In this document: positions 24,870 through 33,261 of the stretch, piece after piece
Position numbering within the stretch: the first letter of the stretch is position 1
Layout of the letters: each line of letters begins with the position of its first letter
The notes under the pieces: generated by a model
The model's input: only the letters and a program-made list of their open reading frames with translations
Told to the model about the DNA's origin: nothing
Databases searched by the model: none
Source of the DNA: Bacillus sp. AFS029637
GTDB taxonomy: Bacteria; Bacillota; Bacilli; Bacillales; Bacillaceae_G
Assembly: GCF_002584985.1 (NCBI RefSeq)
Contig: NZ_NUPZ01000023.1
Span: 334,306 to 367,577 of the forward strand
DNA length: 33,272 nt
Direction of reading: 5' to 3'
Translations under genes and position numbers: made by a program

Positions 24870-27156
24870 ATGCGTTTGTTTTTAACAAGGAACGAGCATC
24901 TTTTGCTGCCTGTACCATGTGTTCTAAAGCTGGAATAACTTCTTCTGTTCTTCTCGTTTTTAAACCACAATCAGGATTAATCCAGAAATATTTAGGATCG
25001 CATACTTGTAAAGATTGTTCTACGATTTTAAACATTTCTTCTTTGCTCGGTACACGTGGGCTATGAATATCATATACACCTAGACCGATACCTTTTTCAT
25101 ATGTTGTATGTTTTAGTGTATCAATAAATTCTCCGTGACTTCTTGATGTTTCAATAGAAATCACATCTGCATCTAAAGCACGAATCGCATCCACAATATC
25201 TTCGAAGTTACTGTAACACATATGCGTATGAATTTGTGTTTCATTTGCTACAGAAGAAGTTGCTAAAAGGAAGGATTGTACTGCCCATGTAATATAAGCG
25301 TCCCAATCTTTTTCTTTTAGTGGCATGCCTTCACGAAGTGCCGGCTCATCGACTTGAATCACTCGAATTCCGGAAGATTCAAGTAGTTCAATTTCATGAC
25401 GAAGAGCTAATGCAATTTGATACGAAACTTCTTTTCTTGGAATGTCATTTCGAACGAAGGACCAATTTAAAATCGTAACAGGCCCAGTTAGCATTCCTTT
25501 TACAACTTTCTCTGTTAAGCTTTGTGCATAAACAGTTTCCTTAATAGTCATTCCATTAATAAAGGCTACATCACCATAAATAACAGGTGGTTTCACGCAA
25601 CGAGAACCGTAGGATTGTACCCAACCATTTGTAGTGAAAGAGAAGCCGGCAAGGCGCTCGCCGAAATATTCAACCATGTCAGTTCTTTCAAATTCACCAT
25701 GTACAAGGACATCCAGACCGATTTCTTCTTGATAGCGAATCCATCTCTCGGTTTCTTTTTCAATAAATTGCTCGTATTGTTCATTTGAAAGAATGCCGTT
25801 ACGCCATTCTTTTCGTGTTTGACGAACCTCAGTTGTTTGCGGGAAGCTACCAATAGTTGTTGTTGGTAATAAAGGTAGCTGCAGGGCAACTTGTTGTAAT
25901 TCGTATCGTTTTTCAAATGGAAGAGGACGTGAAAAATCTTCTTCTTTTAGTGCTGTTCGTGCTGCTTTGACGTCTTCTCGGTTACGTGCAGCAGATGAAC
26001 GAATTGTATGATGTACGTTTCGATATGTTTCCAGCTCATTACTAATGCTTTCTGTACCTTGAGTGAGAGCGGAATGAATAAGAACTAACTCTTCTAATTT
26101 TTGATTTGCAAATGCTAGCGCATCAAATAGCTCAGGCGATAAGTGGGCTTCTTCTGTTTTATCGATTGGTGAATGCAATAAGCTACAAGAAGGCTGAACG
26201 ATCAAATCTTTCGTTTGGACTTGTTTTTGTAGCGTTGTAAATAACGTAAGAACTTCATCAAGATCAGCTCTCCAAATGTTACGGCCATCTATACAACCGA
26301 CAGCTAAAGTTTTATCAGCTGGGAATCCATATTTTGAAATAGCATGTAGATTACCTTCTTTACCATGAACGAAATCTAATCCAATACCTGATACAGGGAA
26401 TGTGATGATTTCTTCATAGTTTTCTTCTATACTATCAAAATATGTTTGTAAAAGAAGAGTCGCATTTGGAACTTCTTTACGAATAGCTTCATAAACTTCT
26501 TTCGCCTGTTGAATCTCTTCTTTTGTTAAAGAAGCAAAAATCGGTTCATCAACTTGAATGACTTGCGCGCCAGCTGCATGTAGTTCTGAAAGCAGTTGTA
26601 TGTAAGGTGCAATTAATTGTTTTAAAATCGTAGTAAATTGCTCTTGTGTATAGCCTTTAGCTAATTTTAAGAAAGTATATGGTCCTAAAATAACAGGCTT
26701 TCCATCTACTCCTAATTCTTGTTTTGCCTCTTCGTATAAGCGAAGTGGGCGATTATCTTTTAAAGAGATTTGTAATCCCTCTTCATATTCAGGAACGATA
26801 TAATGATAGTTTGTGTTGAACCATTTTGTCATTTCAGAAGCTACGTGATCTTTAGAGCCACGCGCCATTGCAAAATATACATCAAGATAAGATGTAAACT
26901 CAGAAAAACGTGATGGGATAAATCCTAGCATATAAGCAGTATCCAAAACGTGATCATAATATGTAAAGTCGCCAATTGGAATTAATTCAATCCCTTTTTC
27001 TTGCTGTACTTTTACGTGCTGTAGGCGAATTTCTTTCATTGTTGTTAAAAATTGCTCTTCATCGATTTTATTAGACCAAAAAGCTTCCAATGTTTTTTTC
27101 CACTCTCGTTGTAGTCCGATACGTGGATAACCTAAATTACTTGTTTGAATTGCCAT
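24868..27156 (-). CDS. metE: Cobalamin-independent methionine synthase MetE
   Basis: Transfers a methyl group from 5-methyltetrahydropteroyl-tri-L-glutamate to homocysteine, giving methionine, without vitamin B12. It has 762 residues, the full length for MetE. The N-terminal domain begins [19 protein letters not shown]. The C-terminal catalytic barrel carries [28 protein letters not shown], the zinc ligands in HTHMCYSN and Cys730 in NPDCGLKTR, and [10 protein letters not shown]. The ribosome binding site is GGGAGG, eight bases from the ATG. A cobalamin riboswitch in its leader (27292-27485) predicts shut-off when B12 is present, when a B12-dependent synthase would suffice. It is monocistronic. 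Confidence 0.97.
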   Translation of the reverse strand: MAIQTSNLGYPRIGLQREWKKTLEAFWSNKIDEEQFLTTMKEIRLQHVKVQQEKGIELIPIGDFTYYDHVLDTAYMLGFIPSRFSEFTSYLDVYFAMARGSKDHVASEMTKWFNTNYHYIVPEYEEGLQISLKDNRPLRLYEEAKQELGVDGKPVILGPYTFLKLAKGYTQEQFTTILKQLIAPYIQLLSELHAAGAQVIQVDEPIFASLTKEEIQQAKEVYEAIRKEVPNATLLLQTYFDSIEENYEEIITFPVSGIGLDFVHGKEGNLHAISKYGFPADKTLAVGCIDGRNIWRADLDEVLTLFTTLQKQVQTKDLIVQPSCSLLHSPIDKTEEAHLSPELFDALAFANQKLEELVLIHSALTQGTESISNELETYRNVHHTIRSSAARNREDVKAARTALKEEDFSRPLPFEKRYELQQVALQLPLLPTTTIGSFPQTTEVRQTRKEWRNGILSNEQYEQFIEKETERWIRYQEEIGLDVLVHGEFERTDMVEYFGERLAGFSFTTNGWVQSYGSRCVKPPVIYGDVAFINGMTIKETVYAQSLTEKVVKGMLTGPVTILNWSFVRNDIPRKEVSYQIALALRHEIELLESSGIRVIQVDEPALREGMPLKEKDWDAYITWAVQSFLLATSSVANETQIHTHMCYSNFEDIVDAIRALDADVISIETSRSHGEFIDTLKHTTYEKGIGLGVYDIHSPRVPSKEEMFKIVEQSLQVCDPKYFWINPDCGLKTRRTEEVIPALEHMVQAAKDARSLLKTNA

Positions 27157-27212
27157 TTTAAATTCCTCCCTAATTGAAAGTAAGCATTTCCGTTTACTAG
27201 GAAATACCTATA

Positions 27213-27301
27213 ACAAAAAGTACAAAGGCATAGAAAATAAGCCTTCCTTTTTGTTTTAACACCTCATCATCATCCGTGAATCTATCAGTGTTGTTAAAAC
27301 A
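27213..27301 (-). promoter_or_regulatory. Expression platform of the metE riboswitch
   Basis: On the minus strand, TGTTTTAACA-type arms at 27292-27301 and 27252-27261 form a 10-bp stem starting right next to the B12 box. Downstream, AAGGC/GCCTT (27241-27245 with 27225-27229) followed by CTTTTTG could be a terminator. Switching between these by B12 binding is inferred, and the exact partner arms are uncertain. Confidence 0.5.
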
Positions 27302-27485
27302 GGCAGGTCTCCTGACTTATGCTTCATATAATTTCTTTCACCTTCCCGTTTTCACAGTGGCACCAAAAAGAAATCTCAGCATTTACAGTGGCGGGACCGT
27401 GTTGGAGTTTCACCAAGCTTCCCTTTTAAACACGAAACGAAATGTTCGTGTACCCATTTTCCTTTTGAAAGGAATTTAACAAGCG
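27292..27485 (-). promoter_or_regulatory. Cobalamin (B12) riboswitch of metE
   Basis: The minus strand contains the conserved core GGTGAAACTCC...GGTCCCGCCACTG (27386-27414) and the B12 box AAGTCAGGAGACCTGCC (27302-27318). Both are hallmarks of the adenosylcobalamin-sensing aptamer, in the right order and about 70 nt apart. It lies between the metE promoter and the coding region. Confidence 0.95.
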
Positions 27486-27502
27486 ATATGATATTGAAAC
27501 AA

Positions 27503-27532
27503 ATTCTAACATAATTTTTGGAATTTTGTCTA
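27503..27532 (-). promoter_or_regulatory. metE promoter
   Basis: Minus-strand TAGACA (27527-27532), an 18-bp spacer and TAGAAT (27503-27508), about 20 bases upstream of the riboswitch aptamer. Confidence 0.6.
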
Positions 27533-27636
27533 CTGTTTTAAAATAAGAAAATTCTAAAGTTTTCATTTATTATTTTTAGATTATTCTGAAATTAAAAAGG
27601 TAAATGGAGGGTAGAAAAATTGAAACAAAGTTTAGA

Positions 27637-27678
27637 TTAAGCCTATAAAGAAGAAGATATCCTTCTTTATAGGCTTAA
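27637..27678. terminator. 17-bp hairpin terminator downstream of padR
   Basis: TTAAGCCTATAAAGAAG (27637-27653) and its perfect complement (27662-27678) around an 8-nt loop. T-tracts on both sides are weak. It ends the PadR/exporter genes on the minus strand, 3 bases beyond the stop. Confidence 0.75.
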
Positions 27679-27680
27679 CT

Positions 27681-28232
27681 TTAATTGATATCAATGTCTG
27701 AAAGGCGTCCTGAAATCGCATCTGTAAGGAGGGTATTTAACCATTGCAACTCAACGGTAATATGTTCAATAACACTTTGTAAAATATATAGTTGTGCACG
27801 TGGGATTTGGCCTTTGCTACAATCATATATAGCTTGCATGTTATGTAAATATTGAACTGTATCATTTTTCTTTTTTTCTAAAATAGGAACTAACTCTTGA
27901 TCATCACCAAAATGAGCGAAAGAGAGTGCTGAATAGATTGGTTTATATATTTGATTTTTGGCTTCGAACTGTTTTAATAGTAACGTATGAAATAACTGTT
28001 TACCTGTTTCTGTTATATGAAAGATTGTTTTATCTGGTCTATTCGTATCTCGAACAATAGTTGTAATACGAATTGCATCTTGCTTTTCTAATTGCTCGAA
28101 GGCGTAGTAGAGTGATCCTTTTGCATATTTAATATAACAATCCATTTGTCTTTCTTTCATTATGTGCTGCACTTCATATGGGTGTTTATCCCCTTCGAGC
28201 AGCAAGCCGAGAATGACTAATTTCATACTCAT
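27681..28232 (-). CDS. PadR family regulator with C-terminal helical domain
   Basis: A 183-residue PadR protein of the long class. The winged helix is at about 3-80 (KLVILGLLLEGDKHPYEVQH, YIKYAKGSLYYAFEQLEKQD, KTIFHITETGKQLF). The helical Vir_act_alpha-type dimerisation domain follows at about 90-178 (LQSVIEHITVELQWLNTLL). It starts at an ATG about 10 bases after GGAG. It lies downstream of the EmrB-type exporter in the same direction, with a terminator and a repeat between them. Probable repressor of that exporter, since PadR regulators commonly control drug pumps; palindromes upstream of the exporter are candidate targets. Confidence 0.9.
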   Translation of the reverse strand: MSMKLVILGLLLEGDKHPYEVQHIMKERQMDCYIKYAKGSLYYAFEQLEKQDAIRITTIVRDTNRPDKTIFHITETGKQLFHTLLLKQFEAKNQIYKPIYSALSFAHFGDDQELVPILEKKKNDTVQYLHNMQAIYDCSKGQIPRAQLYILQSVIEHITVELQWLNTLLTDAISGRLSDIDIN

Positions 28233-28278
28233 GCTGTCTCAACTCCTATATAGAAACTTTCTTACTTTTTGTAAAGGC

Positions 28279-28327
28279 TAATAATTAGTGGGCGTGGACA
28301 AAAGAATGCTGATTAAAGTTTCACTTT
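28279..28327 (-). repeat. Dispersed intergenic repeat, copy C
   Basis: The minus strand reads AAAGTGAAACTTTAATCAG, identical to copies A and B over 19 bases, then diverges but keeps a GC-rich CGCCCAC core. It lies between the exporter terminator and padR. Confidence 0.55.
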
Positions 28328-28340
28328 TATACATATTATA

Positions 28341-28381
28341 AACGGCATATCCTTTTACATAAAGGATATGCCGTTACTTTT
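28341..28381. terminator. Terminator after the exporter gene
   Basis: AACGGCATATCCTTT, loop TACAT, AAAGGATATGCCGTT: a 15-bp perfect stem. It lies between the exporter and padR, so padR probably has its own promoter or depends on readthrough. Confidence 0.88.
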
Positions 28382-28388
28382 TTCTATA

Positions 28389-29930
28389 CTAACTCACTTG
28401 CTTTTGTTTTTGTTTCGTTTTTGGTCCTGTAAAGAGGCGTTCATTTCCCATAAGTAAAATACAGATAATACTTAGTACAGCTGGGATAAGTGCCCAGAAG
28501 AATGTACTTGCAATAGATGTAGCAAGAGCTTCTTTGATGCCAGTTAATATTTCAGCTGGTATTTTATCAGTAGCACCTGGCGATAATAAGAAACTTGTGT
28601 CGCCGCCCTTTGGGGCTAATTTTGCTAGTTCAGGAGGGAACACAGTGCTTAGTTTATCCGTAAAAATATGATTTTGAATTGTACCAAAAATTGTTACACC
28701 AAGAGTCATACCGAGTGAACGGAAGAATGAATTTGTTGATGTAGCAGAACCACGGTCTCTCATTTCTAATTTGTGGATAGAAGACATACTTAAAACTGAA
28801 AACGAGAAACCAACACCAATTCCAGCGAGAACCATAAATAGCGTTACGAGTACACGTGGTGTGTCCATTGTTAAAGTACTTAATAAATAAATCCCAAGAA
28901 CAAAGAAAACTCCAGATACCATCATAATGTTGCGGTAACTTGTTCGAGAAGCTAACTGTCCGCCAGTTTGACTTCCGATTACAGAGCCAATCATCATAGG
29001 CGTTAAAATTAATCCAGCATTTGAGGCTGAACCACCGAGAACACCTTGAACGAAGATAGGAATATACACGGTACAGATGATAAAAGCAGCACCGTAGAAA
29101 AAGGCAACGCCTTGGCTAGCTGCAAATAAAGGTTTTTTAAATAGATGGAAAGAAATGATAGGCTCAGTTGCTTTTCGTTCTACGAAGAAGAAAATAATAA
29201 GCATAACGACAACAGTAGTAAATAAACCGATAATTACAGTGGAATCCCATGCATATTCTTTACCACCAAGTTCTAATGCAAACATTAAACAAACGATACT
29301 AATGACAAGTGTAATAGCACCGGCCCAGTCGATTTTTTGTTTTCTAAATTCTAGAGATTCGCTGTAGTATTTAGTAATGAAGAAGAAGGAGATAAGCCCT
29401 AATGGAATATTAATATAGAAGACCCAGTGCCAACTTATATAGTCTGTAATATAAGCACCTAATAAAGGGCCGAATACACTAGATGTCCCGAAAACGGCAC
29501 CGAATAATCCTGTCATTTTCCCACGTTTTTCAGGTGGGAATATGTCATACATAATTGTAAAGGCGATAGGCATAAGAGCACCGCCACCAATACCTTGAAT
29601 TGCTCTATAAATACTTAGTTGCTCAATACTTGAAGCTGTCCCACAAAGTGCGGAACCGAATAAGAAAAGAATAAGTCCACCAATATAAAAGCGTTTCCGT
29701 CCGTACATGTCAGAAAGTTTCCCGAAAATCGGCATCCCTGCCATTGTTGCCACCATGTATGCTGATGTAACCCAAACGAACTTATCAAATCCACCTAGGT
29801 CCCCAACAATCGTTGCCATTGCCGTCGCAACGATCGTATTATCCATTGCGGCCATTAAAATACCAAGTAGTAAACCAGCAACAACAAATTTTGTATTGTT
29901 GGACTCTTTTTTTGATAGTTGTGTTTCCAA
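28389..29930 (-). CDS. EmrB/QacA-type MFS drug exporter (DHA2)
   Basis: Proton-driven multidrug exporter of the inner membrane. Its 513 residues with 14 predicted spans identify the DHA2 group. Motif A is GKLSDMYGRKRFYIGG at about 71-86, and the antiporter motif C-like GLFGAVFGTSSVFGPLLGAY is at 141-160. The acidic residue in the first span (MAAMDNTIVATAM) is the family D1 motif. The ribosome binding site is AAAGGAGGG before the ATG. The PadR regulator gene lies downstream on the same strand. The promoter region carries two palindromes (29959-29980 and 30054-30069). The substrates are unknown. Confidence 0.92.
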   Translation of the reverse strand: METQLSKKESNNTKFVVAGLLLGILMAAMDNTIVATAMATIVGDLGGFDKFVWVTSAYMVATMAGMPIFGKLSDMYGRKRFYIGGLILFLFGSALCGTASSIEQLSIYRAIQGIGGGALMPIAFTIMYDIFPPEKRGKMTGLFGAVFGTSSVFGPLLGAYITDYISWHWVFYINIPLGLISFFFITKYYSESLEFRKQKIDWAGAITLVISIVCLMFALELGGKEYAWDSTVIIGLFTTVVVMLIIFFFVERKATEPIISFHLFKKPLFAASQGVAFFYGAAFIICTVYIPIFVQGVLGGSASNAGLILTPMMIGSVIGSQTGGQLASRTSYRNIMMVSGVFFVLGIYLLSTLTMDTPRVLVTLFMVLAGIGVGFSFSVLSMSSIHKLEMRDRGSATSTNSFFRSLGMTLGVTIFGTIQNHIFTDKLSTVFPPELAKLAPKGGDTSFLLSPGATDKIPAEILTGIKEALATSIASTFFWALIPAVLSIICILLMGNERLFTGPKTKQKQKQVS

Positions 29931-29958
29931 ATATAACCCTCCTTTAATAATAAGTAAA

Positions 29959-29980
29959 CTACATTAAGTTTTGAATGTAG
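29959..29980. promoter_or_regulatory. PadR-type inverted repeat in the exporter leader
   Basis: CTACATT, 8 bp, AATGTAG. Inverted ATGT/ACAT-like halves with an 8-bp spacer resemble known PadR targets. It sits about 30 bases upstream of the exporter start, downstream of the candidate promoter. Confidence 0.55.
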
Positions 29981-30031
29981 CACATGAAAATCTAAAGTAT
30001 AGTTTCTCCTGAATCTTCATACATAAGTCCA

Positions 30032-30069
30032 CTGATATGCATAAAGATTATTATAGTCAAATTTGACTA
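30032..30069 (-). promoter_or_regulatory. Exporter promoter overlapped by a 16-bp palindrome
   Basis: The minus strand has TTGACT (30055-30060), 17 bp, TATCAG (30032-30037). The -35 lies inside the perfect palindrome TAGTCAAATTTGACTA (30054-30069), so a regulator bound there would block RNA polymerase. Confidence 0.6.
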
Positions 30070-30363
30070 AAAGGCAAACTTTTTCTTCCGCCAAAATATT
30101 TTTTGTATGGACAGAAAAAGAGTGAGCAATACTTAATATTGTTGTAAAGTCAATGAAGGAAATTGTAAAAAAATATTTTAGTAAGAGGACCCTCTGTTAA
30201 CAGAGGAAAAATGGTTTTTTCTTTATATTGTCGAATAGGATAAAAGGAGGAGAAGTATTAAACATCCTTTGTAATAAGTTTTAATAATTTTGGTAGTTTA
30301 TTGTGTGGAGAGGCGGAATAAGGTTGTATGGATGATACATCTGAAATGAGGTGAATATATATT

Positions 30364-30864
30364 ATGAAAATATGGAAACGAATTTCGGATCAAGAAAGGT
30401 GTTTGATACCGCTACAACCAGTATTGTGGATTGATGGTTCAAAAAAGGAAAACGGATTTCCTAATGTAGCAGTAACATTACAAATCCGTAGTATGTATAA
30501 AGAAAAATTTTCATATGAACTGACCTATGATGTAAATGACATACTTATTATTCAAATTGTAGTTGAAAATAAAGGACTTGAAATGATTTCGAGAGTTGTT
30601 GTAAGTCATATGATTCGAGATTATTTTGTATATATTCCAAATTCCTTAAAGGTTGATAAGGGGATGAGTGAGTTTCTATTCCAGCTCGTAAGGTGGCGAA
30701 TTGATAATTTATTACCGAATGAGAAGGTGGAATTAATTTGTAAAATAAAAGCAAACAAAGACACAGCTCTCAAAAATGCATTCTTTCAGGCTACATATAC
30801 ATTTCAATATGAAGGAGTATCATATGGCCCACTGCAAACGAATGAAGTTGTTGTGCGCCAATGA
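30364..30864 (+). CDS. DUF11-like protein without signal peptide
   Basis: A 166-residue soluble protein. The central part (about 50-155) follows the plan of DUF11 beta-sandwich repeats: YDVNDILIIQIVVENKGLEM, VVVSHMIRDYFVYIPNSLKV, RWRIDNLLPNEKVELICKIK. This matches the usual 'V..nnG......V.v.D.lp....yvpgS......W.ig.L.pGes' pattern. DUF11 repeats are normally found many times over in secreted surface proteins. Here there is a single unit, no signal peptide and no anchor. The ribosome binding site GAGGTG is 10 bases from the ATG. It is a single gene with its own terminator. It may be a spore or cytoplasmic structural protein; this is not shown. Confidence 0.8.
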   Translation: MKIWKRISDQERCLIPLQPVLWIDGSKKENGFPNVAVTLQIRSMYKEKFSYELTYDVNDILIIQIVVENKGLEMISRVVVSHMIRDYFVYIPNSLKVDKGMSEFLFQLVRWRIDNLLPNEKVELICKIKANKDTALKNAFFQATYTFQYEGVSYGPLQTNEVVVRQ

Positions 30865-30866
30865 CG

Positions 30867-30897
30867 AAAAGGAACCTGTGCGAAAGGTTCCTTTTTA
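30867..30897. terminator. Terminator of the DUF11-like gene
   Basis: AAAAGGAACC (30867-30876), a 9-nt loop, GGTTCCTTTT (30886-30895), then TAAT. The stem abuts the 3' end of the holin-like gene, so it probably serves both. Confidence 0.87.
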
Positions 30898-31137
30898 ATG
30901 AAGGTTGTGTTTTTTGAGTATTTTCTTTTGCTCCATTCCTTTTTTTCCTACATAGTTATTTTTATAGCCAAAGTATAGAATAAATAAAAATGAAACAACA
31001 TTGACAATAGCGTCGATTTGATCGTTTGTAATAAAATTTATTCCGAAAGAGGTAAATAGTAATTTTAATGATAATAGAAAACCAGCTAATAAACGCATAG
31101 TATCTAATAGGTTTTCCTTTTGTAGTATATAGATCAC
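30895..31137 (-). CDS. Holin-like small membrane protein, start codon uncertain
   Basis: About 77-80 residues with two likely membrane spans (LLAGFLLSLKLLFTSFGI; IVNVVSFLFILYFGY), an intervening FITNDQIDAIVN, and the tail KNNYVGKKGMEQKKILKKHN. This is the layout of SPP1/phage-type holins found in Bacillus prophages. No endolysin or other phage gene is near, so it is a lone domesticated copy. The start is doubtful: the strong AAAGGAG overlaps the in-frame GTG at 31137. The codon at ideal spacing from it is ATA (31126-31128), directly before LQKENLLD. An ATG further in has only a distant AAAAGGA. It may be weakly expressed or a recently disabled gene. Confidence 0.65.
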   Translation of the reverse strand: MIYILQKENLLDTMRLLAGFLLSLKLLFTSFGINFITNDQIDAIVNVVSFLFILYFGYKNNYVGKKGMEQKKILKKHNLH

Positions 31138-31292
31138 TCCTTTCTAGAAACGATATATAGTATATATATGAAATAGAATAGAGTAGGTATACAAGCTTAA
31201 GCGGAAATGTACACCCAATATGTACATTTTTTATTTTGTAGAAAAACATTATTGTTATAGAAACATATATTGGTATAGAAGGGAGGAGAAGT

Positions 31293-31946
31293 ATGAAACA
31301 TAAAGGGAAAATTAGTGGATTATTACTTGGGAATACAGTGGCAGTTACAGAATGGGTTGCACTTCAGGATGTAATTACAAAACTGGATTCGCGATCATTT
31401 TATACCGTCTTTATTATTTATATATTGCAAATGATACTAAGCTGTTATTTTGGATATTGGTATGATAAAAGATCGAGTGGGCGCTTGAATACGGAAGTAG
31501 GAGGCATGGCAAGCAACGATTTTGTTGTTGATTTTTTTGGGAAAGTAGCTGCTTTATCTGAACGAGATTCTCGTAATATTACAGTGTATATTCTTTCCAT
31601 CAAAGGATGGGATGGATTAAAAGACACTGTACAAGAAAAAAAGTTGGAAGTATTAGTACAAAAATTAGAGTGTACAATTGTAAAGACCATCCGGAAAGGC
31701 GATGTCGTTACGAAGTGGGATGAAAATAAGTATGTGATTGTTGCGATTGATAATGGCCACGAAAAATCAACAATAACAAACCGATTAATGAAAAATATTG
31801 AAAATGAAATAGAAAATGACTTACTCAGTGTATCGCTATTATTTGGAGCTGCTAGTTATCCAGTAGAAGGAAAAACTTTTGAAGAATTGTTAAGAAAGGC
31901 GCAAAATCAATTGTATCATTATAGAAATTTACAAGAAAATGAGTGA
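31293..31946 (+). CDS. Membrane protein with degenerate GGDEF domain
   Basis: A 217-residue protein. Hydrophobic stretches at about 8-24 and 38-56 (YTVFIIYILQMILSCYFGYW) anchor it. From about 78 on it follows a GGDEF (diguanylate cyclase) fold: FFGKVAALSERDSRNITVYI, IRKGDVVTKWDENKYVIVAI, LLFGAASYPVEGKTFEELL, KAQNQLYHY. The catalytic loop is DENKY (143-147) where GGDEF is expected, and the metal/GTP-binding residues are gone. It is therefore probably not a cyclase but may be a c-di-GMP- or GTP-sensing or structural protein. The ribosome binding site is GGGAGGAGAAGT. No other c-di-GMP gene is nearby. The terminator is at 32001-32043. Confidence 0.78.
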   Translation: MKHKGKISGLLLGNTVAVTEWVALQDVITKLDSRSFYTVFIIYILQMILSCYFGYWYDKRSSGRLNTEVGGMASNDFVVDFFGKVAALSERDSRNITVYILSIKGWDGLKDTVQEKKLEVLVQKLECTIVKTIRKGDVVTKWDENKYVIVAIDNGHEKSTITNRLMKNIENEIENDLLSVSLLFGAASYPVEGKTFEELLRKAQNQLYHYRNLQENE

Positions 31947-32000
31947 AACTTTGATTTAAAGAAGTATGATGTGAAGAAGTTTTGAATGTAACATTTTTTT

Positions 32001-32043
32001 GACTTTTATTACAAAAATAACTTCCCTTGTAATAAAAGTCTTT
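32001..32043 (+). terminator. Terminator of the GGDEF-like gene
   Basis: GACTTTTATTAC (32001-32012) and GTAATAAAAGTC (32029-32040), 16-nt loop, then TTT. A 12-bp perfect stem with a short T-tract. Confidence 0.72.
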
Positions 32044-32063
32044 AAAAATATATGAAAAAAGCA

Positions 32064-32150
32064 TATAATTATAATGGATGTGTCAATGCATTTTGCACAA
32101 TGTGTTTCATTTTAAAAGTGTAGAGGAAAGCATGCTCTACACTTTTCCTT
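32064..32150 (+). ncRNA. Candidate small RNA with own promoter and terminator
   Basis: TTTAAA (32041-32046), a 17-bp spacer and TATAAT (32064-32069) suggest a promoter. About 40 bases on, AAAAGTGTAGAG (32112-32123) and CTCTACACTTTT (32133-32144) form a 12-bp perfect stem followed by CCTTTT, as in an intrinsic terminator. No supported frame lies between them, so a transcript of roughly 70-75 nt would be non-coding. This is inference from signals only. Confidence 0.4.
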
Positions 32151-32598
32151 TTAAGGAAATAAAAAGAATGTTTGTAAGTTGTTGCGAGGTGGCATTTGTA
32201 ATGTGTAAAATGGACAGAAGGATTATTTGATAGAAAACGGGAAAGGGAATGATAGAATGATAGACGTGAAAGACCAACGATCATCTTTTATCAGGTGAAT
32301 TATTACTGTTGTTCTTCAAATTATTATAAGTATGGTGAATTCCGTTGTATTTACATGTAATACATAGTGTGATTAGTTTTTAAAAGTACAAATTAATCTT
32401 TTACTTAAAAATGGATATGAAACTGCTAGATATTTCGAAGAGAATGACGTGAAACATAATTTCAAGTAATACATTTGTATAAACATTATAAACAATACCA
32501 ATGATCTTCGTAAAAAAGATGCGAGTGTGAAGTGTATAAAAGAGTACATAAATTTCATAGTTTTTTACACGATGATTGTTTATTAGTAGGAGGAAAAG

Positions 32599-33261
32599 AT
32601 GTTGAAATATAGTAAATTAGCAATTGTAACTGCATTATCAATGACTTTACTAGCGGGTTGTTTCGGACCGAAACCAGAAGAGGAATTATATGTTGCATTT
32701 GAAAATGCTGCAAAGCAAGAAAAAACAATGTTTGAAGATGCTAAAAAACTTGAAACTTTAGAAAAAGAAGGACAAGAGCTATATAACCAGATTGTTCAAG
32801 AAGGAAAAGATAATAATCAGGCAGTTAAGGAAAAACTGAATCAAGCAGTGAAAAATACAGGTGAACGAGAAAAAGTGCTTACAAAAGAAAAAGAGGTTTT
32901 AAATAAAGCACAAGAAGAAGTGAAATCTGCTGATAAGTATGTGAAGAAGATTGAAGATAAGAAATTGAAAGATCAAGCGGATAAAGTAAAAACCACGTAT
33001 GAGAAACGACATGATTCATTTAACAAGATGTATGACAGCTATAATAAATCTTTAAAACAAGAAAAAGAATTATATACAATGTTACAAGATAAGGATGCAA
33101 AATTAAAAGATATTAGTGAGAAAGTAAAGACTGTAAATCAATCCTATAAAGATATTGAATTAGAAAAAGATAAGTTTAATGAATTTACGAAATCTTATAA
33201 TACAGAAAAAGTAGCTTTTTATAAACAAGCAAACATTAAAATTAAAGAAGAGAAAAAATAA
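32599..33261 (+). CDS. ykyA: YkyA-like cell-surface lipoprotein
   Basis: Secreted lipoprotein of 220 residues. The signal peptide is MLKYSKLAIVTALSMTLLAG with lipobox Cys21 (LAGC). The remainder is almost entirely helical, lysine- and glutamate-rich coiled coil (KEKEVLNKAQEEVKSADKYV, EKRHDSFNKMYDSYNKSLKQ), ending KQANIKIKEEKK. This matches the YkyA family of putative cell-wall-binding lipoproteins in Bacillus. The ribosome binding site is AGGAGG, five to six bases from the ATG. It is complete, with the stop 11 bases before the window ends. No promoter is clear in the AT-rich sequence upstream. The role at the envelope is unknown. Confidence 0.88.
   Translation: MLKYSKLAIVTALSMTLLAGCFGPKPEEELYVAFENAAKQEKTMFEDAKKLETLEKEGQELYNQIVQEGKDNNQAVKEKLNQAVKNTGEREKVLTKEKEVLNKAQEEVKSADKYVKKIEDKKLKDQADKVKTTYEKRHDSFNKMYDSYNKSLKQEKELYTMLQDKDAKLKDISEKVKTVNQSYKDIELEKDKFNEFTKSYNTEKVAFYKQANIKIKEEKK

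Larger units (their letters stand above)
29931..30363. other. 433-base gene-free region upstream of the exporter
   Basis: Apart from the two palindromes above, it holds a perfect 16-bp palindrome CCTCTGTTAACAGAGG at 30191-30206 and a GGAGGAG Shine-Dalgarno-like string at 30247-30253 that is not followed by a usable frame. I see no convincing coding sequence. Confidence 0.5.
31947..32598. other. 650-base region without a convincing gene
   Basis: It holds the terminator at 32001-32043 and the candidate small RNA at 32064-32150. From 32150 to 32598 I find only very short frames, for example a 13-codon one from the ATG at 32257, none with proper signals. The first bases (GTGAAACTTTGATTTAAAG) weakly echo the dispersed repeat. 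Confidence 0.5.

Noticed and set aside
27614-27640. GGAGGG followed by a TTG-started six-codon frame downstream of the metE leader
   Set aside because: Too short, it runs into the terminator stem, and there is no sign of a downstream gene it could regulate.
30200-30245. Ten-codon leader-like frame (ATG after AGAGGAAAA)
   Set aside because: Could be a leader peptide, but more than 100 bases separate it from the next gene, with no attenuator-like alternative hairpins.
30895-31946. Prophage remnant around the holin-like gene
   Set aside because: No integrase, endolysin, structural gene or attachment-site repeat is visible in the flanks; a lone holin-like gene is not enough.
31945-31966. Possible fifth copy of the dispersed repeat (GTGAAACTTTGATTTAAAG)
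   Set aside because: Only the first 10 bases match exactly, and no GC core or GATAAAA tail follows.
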